64,000 nucleotides of DNA from Sphingomonas sanxanigenens DSM 19645 = NX02 (GCF_000512205.2 NZ_CP006644.1:5849501-5913500), one strand, 5' to 3'. Positions 1-9,096 are shown, numbered from the stretch's first letter. Notes: generated by a model from the sequence alone, not told the origin. Numbers and translations: made by a program.

Positions 1-395
1 GCAGCGGCCGGCAATGGATGAGCTGGATCCACCGCGACGACCTCGTCCGCCTGATCGCCTTCGCGATCGCCACGCCCACGCTGGAAGGTGCGGTCAACGC
101 CGCCGCCCCCAACCCCGTGCGCAATGCCGACTTCACCCGCGCGCTCGGCCATGCGCTGGGCCGCCCGACGGTGCTGCCGCTGCCCGCCGCCCCGCTCCGC
201 GCGTTGCTCGGCGACTTTGCCGACGAGCTGTTTCTTGCCAGCCAGCGCGTGCTGCCGGTACGCGCGGTGTTCGAAGGCTTCCGCTTCCGCCACCCCCGCA
301 TCGAGGGCGCGCTGGCGGCGATCACCGGCGCGGTGCGGCCCGCCGCAGCCGCCACGCCCAGCCGCCCGTTCGCGGCGTTGCGCCGGCTGCATTGA
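1..395 (+). CDS. TIGR01777-type NAD-dependent epimerase, C-terminal part
   Basis: The gene enters from the left edge; the reading frame is open from base 3 and stops at 395, giving about 130 C-terminal residues. The piece begins with a QWMSWIHRDD motif, which in the TIGR01777 family of short-chain dehydrogenase-like sugar epimerases precedes the C-terminal DUF1731 segment; the rest (NAAAPNPVRN, then a hydrophobic LP-rich stretch) fits DUF1731. The Rossmann NAD-binding half lies outside the window. The substrate of this family is unknown. The next gene starts 11 bases downstream on the same strand, so the three genes to 2460 may be cotranscribed. The family call is confident; an exact function cannot be given. 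Confidence 0.85.
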   Translation, partial: SGRQWMSWIHRDDLVRLIAFAIATPTLEGAVNAAAPNPVRNADFTRALGHALGRPTVLPLPAAPLRALLGDFADELFLASQRVLPVRAVFEGFRFRHPRIEGALAAITGAVRPAAAATPSRPFAALRRLH

Positions 396-406
396 GGGAG
401 GGCAGG

Positions 407-829
407 ATGGTCGAGGTTTCAGGTGCGCGTATCGCCGGCGCGGTGATGGCCGCGGCCTTTGCCGGGGTGGCGATGATGATCGCGATCTTCATGGGTATGA
501 TGATGTTCGGAGGCGGAGCCGAGGCGCTGATCGGGCTGCCGGCGATCATCTTCTTCGGCATGATCTTCGGATTGCCGATCGCGCTGGGGCATATCCTGAT
601 TCTCGGCATGCCCGCCTGGCTGCTGCTCAACCATTGGCGACCGCTGGGCCGGATCGGCACCGCCGCGCTCGGTATGGTCATCGGCGCGGTGCCGGTGACG
701 ATCCTCGGCTTTGTCGATCCGCCGGCAAACCCGCTCACGCAGGTGGCATTCAGCGCCGCCTTCGGCGCGGCGGGAGTGATCGCGGCCTTGGCCTTCCTAA
801 GGATCGTGGGTGGCCGCAGAACCCAATGA
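407..829 (+). CDS. Small four-helix membrane protein, unknown function
   Basis: A 140-residue protein made almost entirely of hydrophobic segments. About four membrane spans can be seen, at roughly residues 8-35, 42-70, 82-105 and 113-133, with glycine- and methionine-rich helices. No catalytic motif or recognised family is visible. The ATG is preceded by GGGAGGGCAGG, a good ribosome binding site. Its stop overlaps the next ATG in an ATGA arrangement, so it is probably translationally coupled to the saccharopine dehydrogenase-like protein and may act with it at the inner membrane. That functional link is inference only. Confidence 0.75.
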   Translation: MVEVSGARIAGAVMAAAFAGVAMMIAIFMGMMMFGGGAEALIGLPAIIFFGMIFGLPIALGHILILGMPAWLLLNHWRPLGRIGTAALGMVIGAVPVTILGFVDPPANPLTQVAFSAAFGAAGVIAALAFLRIVGGRRTQ

Positions 830-2460
830 GCCGCATCCTCATCATCGGCGGCTATGGCGGTTTCGGCGCGCGGCTGGCGCGGCGGTTGGCGGCGCGCGGG
901 CATCGGCTGATCGTCGCCGGCCGCAGCCTCGACGGGGCGCGGCGCTTCTGCGCCACGCTGGAGGGCGCCGAGCCCGCCCGGATCGACCGCGCCGACATCG
1001 GCGGCGCCCTGGCCGCGCTCCGGCCCGATCTCGTCATCGATGCCGCCGGCCCGTTCCAGGCAAGCGGTTACGCCGCGCCCCGCGCCTGCATCGCCGCCGC
1101 CATCCCCTATGTCGATCTGGCCGATGCGCGCGGCTTCGTGGCCGGCATCGGCGCGCTCGATGCGGCCGCGCGGGCGGCAGGCGTCGCGGTCGTGACGGGC
1201 GCGTCGAGCGTGCCGGCGCTGTCGGGTGCCGCCGTTCGCGCGATCACGCACGACATGGCGGCGGTGCGATCGGTGGAGATGGCGATCACCGCCTCCAACC
1301 GCGCCGGTGCCGGCCCATCGGTGACGCGCGCGGTGCTGTCCTATGCCGGGCAGGCGCTGCCTTTGTGGCGCGGACGGCGCTGGACGACGGGGTTCGGCTG
1401 GCAGGAGATGCGGCGCGCGCGCTTCACCATCGCTGGCCGGCCACCGCTCGACCGGTGGGTCGCGCTCGCCGATGTCCCCGACCTTGCACTGATGCCCTCC
1501 GCGCTGCCCGGCCAGCCGGCGGTGACGTTCCGCGCCGGCACCGAACTCGGCTTCCAGAACCTGGTCCTCTGGGCCGCGAGCTGGCCGGTGCGCTGGCATT
1601 GGATCGCAGGACTCGGCCGCGCGGCGCCCTGGCTGTCGCGGCTGCAGCGGCTGACGGTCCGGCTCGGCGGCACGCGTTCGGCGATGCGGGTCGCGGCGCG
1701 TGGTCGTCGCCCCGAGGGTGACGTCGAACGCTGCTGGACCCTGCTCGCCGATCATGGCGACGGCCCGGAGATTCCGACGCTGGCCGCCGTGCTGGTCGCC
1801 GAGGCGATCCTCGACGGCCGGATCGCGTCCGGCGCCGTCGATGCGTCACGGCTGCTGGCGCTCGCCGATTTCGCGCCGCTGTTCGCGGAACTGGCGGTCG
1901 AGCAAGACATCGTCGAACGCCCGCTGCCGCCGCCGCTCTACCGCCGGGTGCTGGGCGCCGGCTTCGATCGGCTGCCGCCGCTGGTCGCGGCGATGCACGA
2001 CATCTGCGCCGACGACGGTGCGGCGGGCGAGGCGCATGTGGCGCGCGGCCGCGGCCCGCTTGCCGCGCTTGCCGCCGCGATCATGCGCTTTCCGCCCGCG
2101 GGCGACCATGACCTGCACATGGCCTTCGCCGCCGATGACCGGGGTGAACGCTGGACGCGCCGCTTCGGCCGCCATGGCTTTTCCAGCCGCATGACCGCCC
2201 GCAAGGGGCTGCTGATCGAGCGTTTCGGCCCGCTCCGCTTCGGTTTCCAGCTGGCTGCCGATGCCGAAGGGCTGGCGATGCATCTCCGGCGGTGGAGCAT
2301 CGCGGGACTGCCGCTGCCCCTCGCGCTCGCACCGCGCCTGTCGGGGCGCGAATGGCAGGAGGGAGACCGGTTCCGTTTCGAGGTCGATGCCGCGCTGCCG
2401 CTGGTCGGCCGGGTGCTGCGCTATGAGGGCTGGCTGCGGCCGTCGACCGCGCAGCCCTGA
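826..2460 (+). CDS. Saccharopine dehydrogenase-like NAD(P)-binding protein with C-terminal DUF4166
   Basis: A 544-residue protein. Residues 3-15 carry a Rossmann dinucleotide-binding motif (IIGGYGGFGARLA), followed by the saccharopine dehydrogenase-type NAD(P) domain to about residue 130 and a middle domain to about 350. From about residue 365 (LYRRVLGAGFDRLPP) to the end the sequence looks like DUF4166, a domain often found fused to or beside such dehydrogenases. The family has not been assigned a substrate; true saccharopine dehydrogenase activity should not be assumed. The start overlaps the preceding membrane-protein gene by four bases. The arrangement suggests a small operon with the epimerase and membrane protein upstream. 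Confidence 0.8.
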   Translation: MSRILIIGGYGGFGARLARRLAARGHRLIVAGRSLDGARRFCATLEGAEPARIDRADIGGALAALRPDLVIDAAGPFQASGYAAPRACIAAAIPYVDLADARGFVAGIGALDAAARAAGVAVVTGASSVPALSGAAVRAITHDMAAVRSVEMAITASNRAGAGPSVTRAVLSYAGQALPLWRGRRWTTGFGWQEMRRARFTIAGRPPLDRWVALADVPDLALMPSALPGQPAVTFRAGTELGFQNLVLWAASWPVRWHWIAGLGRAAPWLSRLQRLTVRLGGTRSAMRVAARGRRPEGDVERCWTLLADHGDGPEIPTLAAVLVAEAILDGRIASGAVDASRLLALADFAPLFAELAVEQDIVERPLPPPLYRRVLGAGFDRLPPLVAAMHDICADDGAAGEAHVARGRGPLAALAAAIMRFPPAGDHDLHMAFAADDRGERWTRRFGRHGFSSRMTARKGLLIERFGPLRFGFQLAADAEGLAMHLRRWSIAGLPLPLALAPRLSGREWQEGDRFRFEVDAALPLVGRVLRYEGWLRPSTAQP

Positions 2461-2515
2461 TTCACCTGCTCGATCCGCGATTGCCTTCCCGCGCGGCCAG
2501 GCGCACATCTGCGCC

Positions 2516-3130
2516 ATGACGATCCCGGAAGTGCTCGCTGCGGTGCCGGCCGGCCTCCTCGCCACGCTGCGCCGCCGTCATGCCGAGCCGTTGCGCGCCT
2601 ATCATGACTGGTCGCATGTCGAGGCGATGCTCGCTCTGTTCGCCGAGACGCGCGCGGATCTCGCAGCGCCGGATGCGGTGCTCCACGCGATCCTGTTTCA
2701 CGATGCGGTCTATGATCCGCAGGCGCACGACAATGAGGAACGGAGCGCGCTGCTGCTCGAAACGCTGGCCGCCGGGCTGCTGGACCGCGCGACGCTCGAC
2801 CGGGCGGCGCGAATGGTCCGCGCCACCCAGCGCCACCGCATCGATCCCGCCCTGCCGCCAGACGAGCGGGCCGACATGGGGCGCTTCCTCGACATGGATC
2901 TTGCGATCCTCGGTGCCGAGCCGGCGCGCTTCGACGCCTATGAGGCGGCGATCCGGTTCGAATATGGCCATGTCGCGGATGCCGGCTTCGCCGCCGGACG
3001 CGCCGCGGTGATGGCCGGGTTCGGGCGACGCGCGCGGCTCTATCTGTCCGACTGGGGCCATGGCCGCTTCGAGGCGCAGGCACGGGCCAATATCGCGCGT
3101 TCGCTTGCCCGCCTCGCCGCTGCCGTCTGA
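2516..3130 (+). CDS. Predicted HD-superfamily metal-dependent hydrolase
   Basis: A 204-residue soluble protein. The motifs YHDWSHVEAML (residues about 28-38), ILFHDAVYD (about 61-69) and the later FLDMDLAILG (about 124-133) give the spaced His and Asp ligands of HD-superfamily phosphohydrolases related to COG4339. The substrate is unknown; relatives are annotated only as predicted metal-dependent HD hydrolases. The ATG at 2516 was chosen because the HD region would sit too far from the start if an upstream codon were used, and no better start is seen. It is separated from the previous gene by 55 bases and could share its transcript. Confidence 0.8.
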   Translation: MTIPEVLAAVPAGLLATLRRRHAEPLRAYHDWSHVEAMLALFAETRADLAAPDAVLHAILFHDAVYDPQAHDNEERSALLLETLAAGLLDRATLDRAARMVRATQRHRIDPALPPDERADMGRFLDMDLAILGAEPARFDAYEAAIRFEYGHVADAGFAAGRAAVMAGFGRRARLYLSDWGHGRFEAQARANIARSLARLAAAV

Positions 3131-3288
3131 TCCCGTCCGAGAACCGAGGATGCGCTTTGCCGCATGCCCGCAGGCCATCGCAGCGTCGGTCGGGAACCGC
3201 ATGGGCGGATCCGGCGCGGCTGGACTGAGGGAACCCGCGCGGCTCCGGTTCGCTCTCCCGGCGAAGTGCCAATCACAGGAGCCGCGCG

Positions 3289-3483
3289 ATGCCCGATCCC
3301 AACCAGCCCAGCCCCCGGCGCCTCGGTCGCGCCGGCATCTATATCGTCGCGATCGTGCTGGCGGTGTTCGTCTTCATCTTTTTCGCACGCAACATCTGGC
3401 ATGGCGAGGAATTGAACGAGGATCAGGCGACCGGGCAGAACCTGTCGAACGCGCATGCCGAGCCGGCTTACGACACGAATTGA
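3289..3483 (+). CDS. Small single-pass membrane protein, unknown function
   Basis: A 64-residue protein with a polar proline-rich head (residues 1-14), one clear membrane segment (about residues 16-34, ending FIFFARN) and an acidic polar tail. The ATG follows CAGGAGCCGCGCG, a usable ribosome binding site. No family is recognised, but the layout (short cytoplasmic head, one span, polar tail) is that of many conserved small sphingomonad membrane proteins. It lies alone between the HD hydrolase and the convergent nusB. The composition and ribosome site support a real gene; the function is unknown. Confidence 0.6.
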   Translation: MPDPNQPSPRRLGRAGIYIVAIVLAVFVFIFFARNIWHGEELNEDQATGQNLSNAHAEPAYDTN

Positions 3484-3621
3484 TCGGGGGCATGGCTGCA
3501 CCCGCCGCCCCGGACCGTCGAACGCGATCGCGTCGAACGACGCGGTCGCGCGAGATCCGGCCATTCTCCTTCCTGAGGATCGAGCCGTCGCTGGCGACCT
3601 GCGGCTTGCCGGGGATGGGCG

Positions 3622-4086
3622 TCAGGCGCGGACCTGTTTCGCCACCGCGTCGAGCAGGCCGTTGACGAAGCCCGACTCGCGCTTGTCGTAGAATGCCTGG
3701 GCGACGTCGACATATTCGCTGATCGCGCTCGCGGTGGGCACGTCGATGCGGGCGACCAGCTCATAGGTGCCGGCGCGCAGGATCTGGCGCATCGGCTTGT
3801 CCAGCCGCTCGAGCGTCCAGCCGGTGGCGAGCTTGCCGCTGATCAGCGCGTCGATCTCGTCGCGACGCGCATCGACGCCCTTCACGATATCGTCGAAGAA
3901 GGCGACTTCGGCGTCGACATACTCGACATCCTCGATCGTCGCGCCCAGCCGGTGGCGGTGGAACTCGTCGAGCAGCGCGGGCACCTTCGTGCCTTCCATC
4001 TCGAGCTGGTACAGCGCCTGCACCGCAGCGAGGCGGGCGGCGGAACGCGAACGGGAGCGATTCTGGACTTTGGAGGGATTCGACAT
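3622..4086 (-). CDS. nusB: Transcription antitermination factor NusB
   Basis: 154 residues, the normal length for NusB. The start (SRSAARLAAVQALYQLEM) is the typical N-terminal helix, and the C-terminal half contains LRAGTYEL and IDVPTASAISEYVDVAQAFYD, matching the conserved core that binds BoxA RNA together with NusE. NusB acts in antitermination, mainly of rRNA operons. It follows hisD by 50 bases on the same strand, so hisG-hisD-nusB is probably one unit, rather than the rib-nusB arrangement found in many bacteria; ribH lies about 10 kb away here. Confidence 0.95.
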   Translation of the reverse strand: MSNPSKVQNRSRSRSAARLAAVQALYQLEMEGTKVPALLDEFHRHRLGATIEDVEYVDAEVAFFDDIVKGVDARRDEIDALISGKLATGWTLERLDKPMRQILRAGTYELVARIDVPTASAISEYVDVAQAFYDKRESGFVNGLLDAVAKQVRA

Positions 4087-4136
4087 GGGGGCTCACCTAG
4101 GCGCGCAGGCGCCAAAGGCAAGCCCGGCGTTGATTC

Positions 4137-5438
4137 TTACCCCAGCCGCACCGCGACCGAACGGGCGTGCGCGGGCAGACCCTCCGCCTCGGCGAGCGCG
4201 ACCGCGGCGGGGCCGATCCGGCCGAGCGCCGCAGCGTCGAGCGCCAGGAAGCTGGTCCGTTTCATGAAATCGAGCACCGACAGGCCGGACGAGAAGCGCG
4301 CGCGGCGGCCGGTGGGCAGCACATGGTTCGGCCCCGCGACATAATCGCCGACCGCCTCGGGCGTCATCCGGCCGAGGAACACCGATCCGGCATGGCGCAC
4401 CATCGCAAAAAGCGGCTCGGGATCGGCGACCGCAAGTTCGAGATGCTCGGGCGCCAACCGGTCGACCAGCGGCATCGCCTGCGCCAGCTCCTCGACGAGG
4501 ATGATCGCGCCATTGGCGTTCCAGCTCGTCCGCGCCACGCCCTGCGTCTGCAGCCGATCGAGCTGCTCCGTCACCGCCGCGGCGACGGCATCGGCGAAGG
4601 CGGCATCGTCGGTGAACAGGATCGACTGGCTGGTCGGGTCATGCTCGGCCTGGCTCAGCAGGTCGGCGGCGATCCATGCGGGATCGTTCTCGCCATCGGC
4701 GACGACGACGATCTCCGACGGGCCGGCGACCATGTCGATGCCGACGACGCCGTAAAGCTGGCGCTTGGCCTCCGCCACCCAGGCATTGCCGGGGCCGGTG
4801 ACGACGTCGACCGGGGCGATGCGATCGGTGCCATAGGCGAGTGCGGCGACCGCCTGCGCGCCGCCGATGCGCCACACCTCGTCCACCCCGGCGATCGCGG
4901 CCGCGGCGAGCACAAGCGGGTTGACGATGCCCTGCGGCGTCGGCGTCACCATCACCAGCCGCTCGACGCCGGCGACCTTGGCGGGGATCGCGTTCATCAG
5001 CACCGAGCTGGGATAGGCGGCGCGGCCGCCCGGCACATAGACACCGGCGGCATCGACGGCGCGCCAGCGCGCGCCGAGCCGGACCCCGGCCTCATCCACC
5101 CGGTCGCTGTCCGCCGGGCGCTGTGTCGCGTGATAGGCGCGGATGCGCGTCGCGGCGAGTTCGAGCGCCGCGCGCAACGACGGTTCGAGGCCGTCTAGCG
5201 CGGTCCGGCAGGCCGCCGCGTCGATCCGCCAGCCGCTGACATCGAGATCGAAGCCGTCGAACCGGCTGGTCAGATCGGCCACCGCCGCATCGCCCTCGGC
5301 GCGGACGCGCTTGAGGATCGCGGCGACGTCGCGCGAGACATCCTCGTCCGATTCGCGGCGCGCATCGACCAGCGTGGCGAAGGCCTCGGCGAAGCCGGGA
5401 TCGCGGCTATCGAGCCGCTGCGGTCCTTCAGGCTGCAC
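4137..5438 (-). CDS. hisD: Histidinol dehydrogenase
   Basis: 433 residues, the usual length. It catalyses the last two oxidations of histidine synthesis, L-histidinol to L-histidine with NAD. Family landmarks are present: [16 protein letters not shown] and [10 protein letters not shown], the zinc and substrate site region [17 protein letters not shown] with its catalytic Glu-His, and the C-terminal [19 protein letters not shown]. The start codon is a GTG that overlaps the end of hisG by 11 bases, so the two are likely translationally coupled. nusB follows. Confidence 0.96.
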   Translation of the reverse strand: MQPEGPQRLDSRDPGFAEAFATLVDARRESDEDVSRDVAAILKRVRAEGDAAVADLTSRFDGFDLDVSGWRIDAAACRTALDGLEPSLRAALELAATRIRAYHATQRPADSDRVDEAGVRLGARWRAVDAAGVYVPGGRAAYPSSVLMNAIPAKVAGVERLVMVTPTPQGIVNPLVLAAAAIAGVDEVWRIGGAQAVAALAYGTDRIAPVDVVTGPGNAWVAEAKRQLYGVVGIDMVAGPSEIVVVADGENDPAWIAADLLSQAEHDPTSQSILFTDDAAFADAVAAAVTEQLDRLQTQGVARTSWNANGAIILVEELAQAMPLVDRLAPEHLELAVADPEPLFAMVRHAGSVFLGRMTPEAVGDYVAGPNHVLPTGRRARFSSGLSVLDFMKRTSFLALDAAALGRIGPAAVALAEAEGLPAHARSVAVRLG

Positions 5439-6096
5439 GGCCGAGCCTCTCCACCGCGGCGCGGACGCCGGCGACGATCGGGCCGATCTCCGCCGAGCGC
5501 GTCTTGAACGCGGCGCGGTTGACGATCAGCCGCGCCGACACCTCGGCGATGACTTCCACCTCGACCAGCCCGTTTTCCTTGAGCGTGCGGCCCGACGAGA
5601 CGAGATCGACGATGCGGTCCGCCAGCCCCAGCACCGGGGCGATCTCCATCGCGCCGTTGAGTTTCACGCATTCGGCCTGCACGCCGCGCGCGGCGAAGTG
5701 GCGCGCGGTGAGCGACGGATATTTGGTGGCGACGCGAACATGGCTCCAGCTCCGCGGATCGTCGCTCGCGGCGAGCGCGACAGGCTCGGCGACCGATACG
5801 CGGCAATGGCCGATGTTGAGGTCGACCGGGGCGTAAAGCTCCGAATAGTCGAACTCCATCAGCACGTCCGAGCCGACGATGCCGATCTGCGCGGCGCCAT
5901 GCGCGACGAAGGTGGCGACGTCGAACGCGCGCACGCGGATCAGTTCGATGTCCGGGCGGTTGGTGGCGAAGCGCAGCGCGCGGCTGTCCTCATCGGCGAA
6001 GGCCGCTTCGGGTTCGACGCCGGCGCGCGCGAGCAGCGGCAGCGCCTCCTTGAGGATGCGGCCCTTGGGGATGGCGATTACGAGGGGTCCGGCCAT
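5428..6096 (-). CDS. hisG: ATP phosphoribosyltransferase, short form (HisG-S)
   Basis: 222 residues. It makes the first committed step of histidine synthesis, from ATP and PRPP to phosphoribosyl-ATP. The start ([19 protein letters not shown]), [21 protein letters not shown] and the PRPP-binding region are typical. The protein lacks the C-terminal regulatory domain of the roughly 300-residue long form, so it should need HisZ as its regulatory partner; hisZ is not in this window. It is first in a leftward hisG-hisD-nusB unit and diverges from the DUF2332 gene with a 46-base gap. Confidence 0.95.
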   Translation of the reverse strand: MAGPLVIAIPKGRILKEALPLLARAGVEPEAAFADEDSRALRFATNRPDIELIRVRAFDVATFVAHGAAQIGIVGSDVLMEFDYSELYAPVDLNIGHCRVSVAEPVALAASDDPRSWSHVRVATKYPSLTARHFAARGVQAECVKLNGAMEIAPVLGLADRIVDLVSSGRTLKENGLVEVEVIAEVSARLIVNRAAFKTRSAEIGPIVAGVRAAVERLGRAA

Positions 6097-6142
6097 GATC
6101 GCGGCGCTTTACTTGGGGGGCTCCCCATGTGCAACCGAAGCC

Positions 6143-7192
6143 ATGGCAGACGAACACGCGAATCGTGCGGCCTTCGAGGTGCAGGCGCAATATTGTGACG
6201 CCAACGATGCGCCGATCACCGCGCTCCTGTGCCGCGGCATCGCCCGCACGATCGACGACGGCAGCGGTTTCGGGCGGGCGATTCTCGGCTGGCCGGGCGC
6301 GCCGATCGCGGACGGGCTTGCATTGCGCGCCGCGGCAGGCTTCCATGCCGTGTGGCGCGACGGCCGCGCGGCGCCGCTCGATGCGCTGTTCGCGGGGGTG
6401 GTGCAGGAAACTGCACAGCTTGCTGCTGCCCTGTGCACTATAGTGCACACCCATGATGCCGAATTGACCGCCTGGCTCGACAGTCCGCCGCAGACCAACG
6501 AACCGGGTCGTTCGGCCGGATTGATGTCGGGGCTGCTGGTGCTCGCCGCGCGCTTCGGCCTGCCCTTCGACCTGCTGGAAATCGGATCGAGCGCCGGGCT
6601 CAACCTGCTGATCGACCGCTTCGCGTTCGACCTCGGCGGCGTGCGCGCGGGGTCGGCCGGGTCGCCGGTGCCGATCCGCCCCGACTGGCGCGGGCCGCCG
6701 CCGCCGATCGCCGATGTCCGCATCGATTCGGTCCGCGGCGTCGATATCCGCCCGATCGATGCGACCGCGCCGGGCGCCGAGCGCCGGCTACTCGCCTATA
6801 TCTGGGCGGATCACCGCATCCGCTTCGATCGCGTCTCGCGCGCGATCGCGATGATCCGCGCGCGGCCGGTCGATCTCGTCCAGGGCGATGCCGCGGACTG
6901 GGTCGAGGCCGCGCTCGCCCGGCCGCAGGTTGCGGGCACGATGCGCGTGCTGATGCATTCGATCGTCTGGCAATATCTCCCGGCGGAAGGACAGGCGCGG
7001 ATCGCGGCGGCGATGGCGGCGGCCGGCGCGGAGGCGACCGAGGATCGGCCCCTGGGCTGGGTGACGCTGGAGGCGGACCGCACGCTCAACCGGCACGATC
7101 TGGTGGTGAGGACATGGCCGGGGGACGGCGCGCCGGTGCTGCTCGCGCACGCGCATGCACATGGCTTCTGGGTGGAGTGGGTGACGGACTGA
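6143..7192 (+). CDS. DUF2332 family protein
   Basis: A 349-residue protein of the DUF2332 family. Visible landmarks are FEVQAQYCDAND near residue 10, the glycine-rich LLEIGSSAGLNLLIDRFAFD near residues 146-165 (resembling the nucleotide or SAM-binding loop of class I methyltransferases), YIWADHRIRFDR, and the C-terminal SIVWQYLPAEGQARI. The methyltransferase-like loop is seen, but no activity has been assigned to the family that I can state with confidence. The start at 6143 gives the usual N-terminus. It is convergent with the alpha/beta hydrolase gene. An 18-bp perfect palindrome lies inside the coding sequence (see separate entry). Confidence 0.8.
   Translation: MADEHANRAAFEVQAQYCDANDAPITALLCRGIARTIDDGSGFGRAILGWPGAPIADGLALRAAAGFHAVWRDGRAAPLDALFAGVVQETAQLAAALCTIVHTHDAELTAWLDSPPQTNEPGRSAGLMSGLLVLAARFGLPFDLLEIGSSAGLNLLIDRFAFDLGGVRAGSAGSPVPIRPDWRGPPPPIADVRIDSVRGVDIRPIDATAPGAERRLLAYIWADHRIRFDRVSRAIAMIRARPVDLVQGDAADWVEAALARPQVAGTMRVLMHSIVWQYLPAEGQARIAAAMAAAGAEATEDRPLGWVTLEADRTLNRHDLVVRTWPGDGAPVLLAHAHAHGFWVEWVTD
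6401..6449. repeat. Paired palindromes inside the DUF2332 gene
   Basis: Two related inverted repeats lie 15 bases apart. The first is GTGCAG-GAAA-CTGCAC (6401-6416), a six-base stem with a GAAA loop. The second is the 18-bp perfect palindrome TGTGCACTATAGTGCACA (6432-6449). Both share the core GTGCA/TGCAC. They lie in codons of an intact gene, so they may be chance, but an 18-bp perfect palindrome with a related neighbour is unusual. Confidence 0.6.
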
Positions 7193-7205
7193 TCCGCCGC
7201 GAGGG

Positions 7206-8105
7206 TCAGGAACCCAGCCAGTCCCGCAGCGCCTCGATCACCGCGTCGGGCCGTTCCCACGGCACGAAATGCCCGCCCTGCACGGTGATCACGCCAAGAT
7301 CCTCGACCAGCGGCGGCAGCCCCTGGATCTGGCAGGGGAGCAGCGCGCGATCGCCCAGCGCCCAGATCACCAGCACAGGCATGCGCAGAACCGGGAAGGG
7401 GCGGTCGATCCAGTCGGGCCGCTCCGCCTCGGCGCCGATCGCCGGCACCACGATCTGCGACGCGCGATACCAGTTCAGCATCGCGGTCAGCGCGCCGGGC
7501 TGGGACCATTGGTCGAGATAGACCTGGCGTTCGTCGCCGATGGTTTCCGGGTCGGCGTGCGCTGCGAAGACGCGATCGAAGAAGGTGCCGATGCCGGCGC
7601 GCTCGAACTGCGACTCGATGCCCGGCGTGCGGAATATGCGGATATACTGGCTCGCCTCCCGCTGCGCGGCATCGTCGATCAGCGAGCGCTGGAAGACCAG
7701 CGGATGCGGGGCGTTGAGAATCACCAGGCGGGCGACGCGATCGGGGCGGGCGAGCGCCGCGGTCCAGGCGACGGCACCGCCCCAGTCATGGCCGACCAGG
7801 GTGAAGGTGCCGATGCCGAGCGCGTCGGCCAGCGCGATCAGATCCGCCAGGATCTTGTCGATGCTGTAGTCCGCGACGTCCTGTGGCTTGGAGGAGCCGC
7901 CGAAACCGCGCTGATCGGGCGCGACGACATAATGGTCGCGCGCGAGATCGGGCAGGATTCTTCGCCAGGTACGGTGCGATTCGGGGAAGCCATGGAGAAA
8001 GATGATCGCCGGGTTCGAGGGATCGCCGCCCGTCGCGACCTCCAGCTCGGCGCCGGTCGGCAAGGCGATCCGGCCGAGCGCCACGCCTGCGATGGCCGCG
8101 GTCAT
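7206..8105 (-). CDS. Alpha/beta hydrolase, epoxide hydrolase/haloalkane dehalogenase-like
   Basis: 299 residues. The oxyanion motif HGFPESHRTWR (residues about 35-45), the nucleophile elbow GHDWGG with Asp (about 104-109) and the late QGGHFVPWERPD with the catalytic His (about 278-289) match the epoxide hydrolase branch of alpha/beta hydrolases, which use an Asp rather than a Ser nucleophile. The true substrate cannot be told from sequence. Its start overlaps the stop of the GST gene by four bases (ATGA), making a leftward bolA-GST-hydrolase unit, which would suit a detoxification role. Confidence 0.85.
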   Translation of the reverse strand: MTAAIAGVALGRIALPTGAELEVATGGDPSNPAIIFLHGFPESHRTWRRILPDLARDHYVVAPDQRGFGGSSKPQDVADYSIDKILADLIALADALGIGTFTLVGHDWGGAVAWTAALARPDRVARLVILNAPHPLVFQRSLIDDAAQREASQYIRIFRTPGIESQFERAGIGTFFDRVFAAHADPETIGDERQVYLDQWSQPGALTAMLNWYRASQIVVPAIGAEAERPDWIDRPFPVLRMPVLVIWALGDRALLPCQIQGLPPLVEDLGVITVQGGHFVPWERPDAVIEALRDWLGS

Positions 8106-8809
8106 TCCGTCCCGTCCAGTTCGGGATAGTGGCGGAAAATGCCGTCCTCGTTGAACGGCGTGCGGCGCTTGCTCTCGCCATAGGCGGCGATGCCAGGCAG
8201 CGCCGCGACACGGTCATGCAACGCGACGAGCGCGGGGATGAGCGGTTCCAGCGCCATCATTCGATCGGGAAACATATAGCGGAGCCCCTCGATGAGCTGA
8301 AACAGCGAGCAATCGGCATAGCTCCACGTCGCGCCGCCGATCCATTCATCCTCGCCCAGGGTCTTTTCGAACCAGCCGAGATATTTGGGCATGCGCTGCG
8401 CGCGGAATTCCGCGGCGAAGCGCGCGGCCTCGCTCTTCTGCTGCTCGTAATAGGCGCCGACACCGCAGGGATGATGCGCCTGATGGACCTCGGCGATCAT
8501 ATCCGCGACGGTAAGCTGCACCTGATGCACCCACAGCCGGTCCGCCGGGTCGGCCGGGGCGAGCCCATGCGTGTCGCCGAGGTACAGCAGGATGTTGCCG
8601 GTCTGCGCGATCGCGCGATCGTCGGGCAGCACCAGATAGGGCGGGGCAAAGGGTCCGCGGCGCTTGCGCGATCCCATGTCGGCGATCATCGCGCTGACAC
8701 CCTGTTCCCGCGCGCTGTCCTCATAAGGGATGCCGGCCGCCTCCATCGAGAGGCGCACGAACTCGCCCCGTCCGGGGATCGAGGGCCAGTACCAGAGGCG
8801 ATAGATCAT
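8102..8809 (-). CDS. Glutathione S-transferase family protein
   Basis: 235 residues. The N-terminal thioredoxin-like domain starts YRLWYWPSIPGRGEFVRLSM, with a Tyr near the start and the sequence pattern of alpha/mu/sigma-like GSTs, and AIAQTGNILLYLG supplies the usual glutathione gamma-glutamyl-binding Gln/Thr position (QTG). The helical C-terminal domain includes IGGATWSYADCSLFQLIEGL, with the conserved N-capping box (SYAD). It is coupled by four-base overlaps both to the BolA gene upstream and to the hydrolase downstream. It likely conjugates glutathione to electrophiles; the substrate is unknown. Confidence 0.9.
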   Translation of the reverse strand: MIYRLWYWPSIPGRGEFVRLSMEAAGIPYEDSAREQGVSAMIADMGSRKRRGPFAPPYLVLPDDRAIAQTGNILLYLGDTHGLAPADPADRLWVHQVQLTVADMIAEVHQAHHPCGVGAYYEQQKSEAARFAAEFRAQRMPKYLGWFEKTLGEDEWIGGATWSYADCSLFQLIEGLRYMFPDRMMALEPLIPALVALHDRVAALPGIAAYGESKRRTPFNEDGIFRHYPELDGTE

Positions 8810-9096
8810 GCCGCCTCGCCGGGTGCGGTGGCGCGAATCGCCAGCGCATGGACGCGCTCCGCCAGCAATTCTGCGAGCGCGCGATTCACCAGCCGCTGGC
8901 GCGCGACGCGGTTCTGCCCGGCGAAGGCAGCCGCCTCGATCTCGACGGTGAAATGCGATTCGCCGCGGGCATCGTGCCCGGCATGGCCGCGATGTTTCGC
9001 GCTGTCGTCGATTACCGCCAGACGGGTGGGCGACAGCGCTGCGATCAGCCGCGCCTCGATTTCGGCGGCGACTGGGCCTTTGGGTTCACTCTCCAT
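8806..9096 (-). CDS. BolA family protein
   Basis: 96 residues when started at the ATG at 9096, which gives the compact BolA length. The core SHFTVEIEAAAFAGQNRVARQRLVNRALAEL corresponds to the BolA signature, ending with HALAIRATAPGE. BolA proteins work with monothiol glutaredoxins in iron-sulfur cluster trafficking or act as regulators; which role applies here is not visible. An upstream in-frame ATG at 9174 would add 26 residues with no family similarity and would overlap the divergent J-domain gene, so it was rejected. Its stop overlaps the GST start. Confidence 0.88.
   Translation of the reverse strand: MESEPKGPVAAEIEARLIAALSPTRLAVIDDSAKHRGHAGHDARGESHFTVEIEAAAFAGQNRVARQRLVNRALAELLAERVHALAIRATAPGEAA

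Noticed and set aside
3484-3621. A terminator or gene between the small membrane protein and nusB
   Set aside because: Only the short palindrome ACGCGATCGCGT near 3520 stands out; there is no stem with a T-tract and no open frame with protein character.
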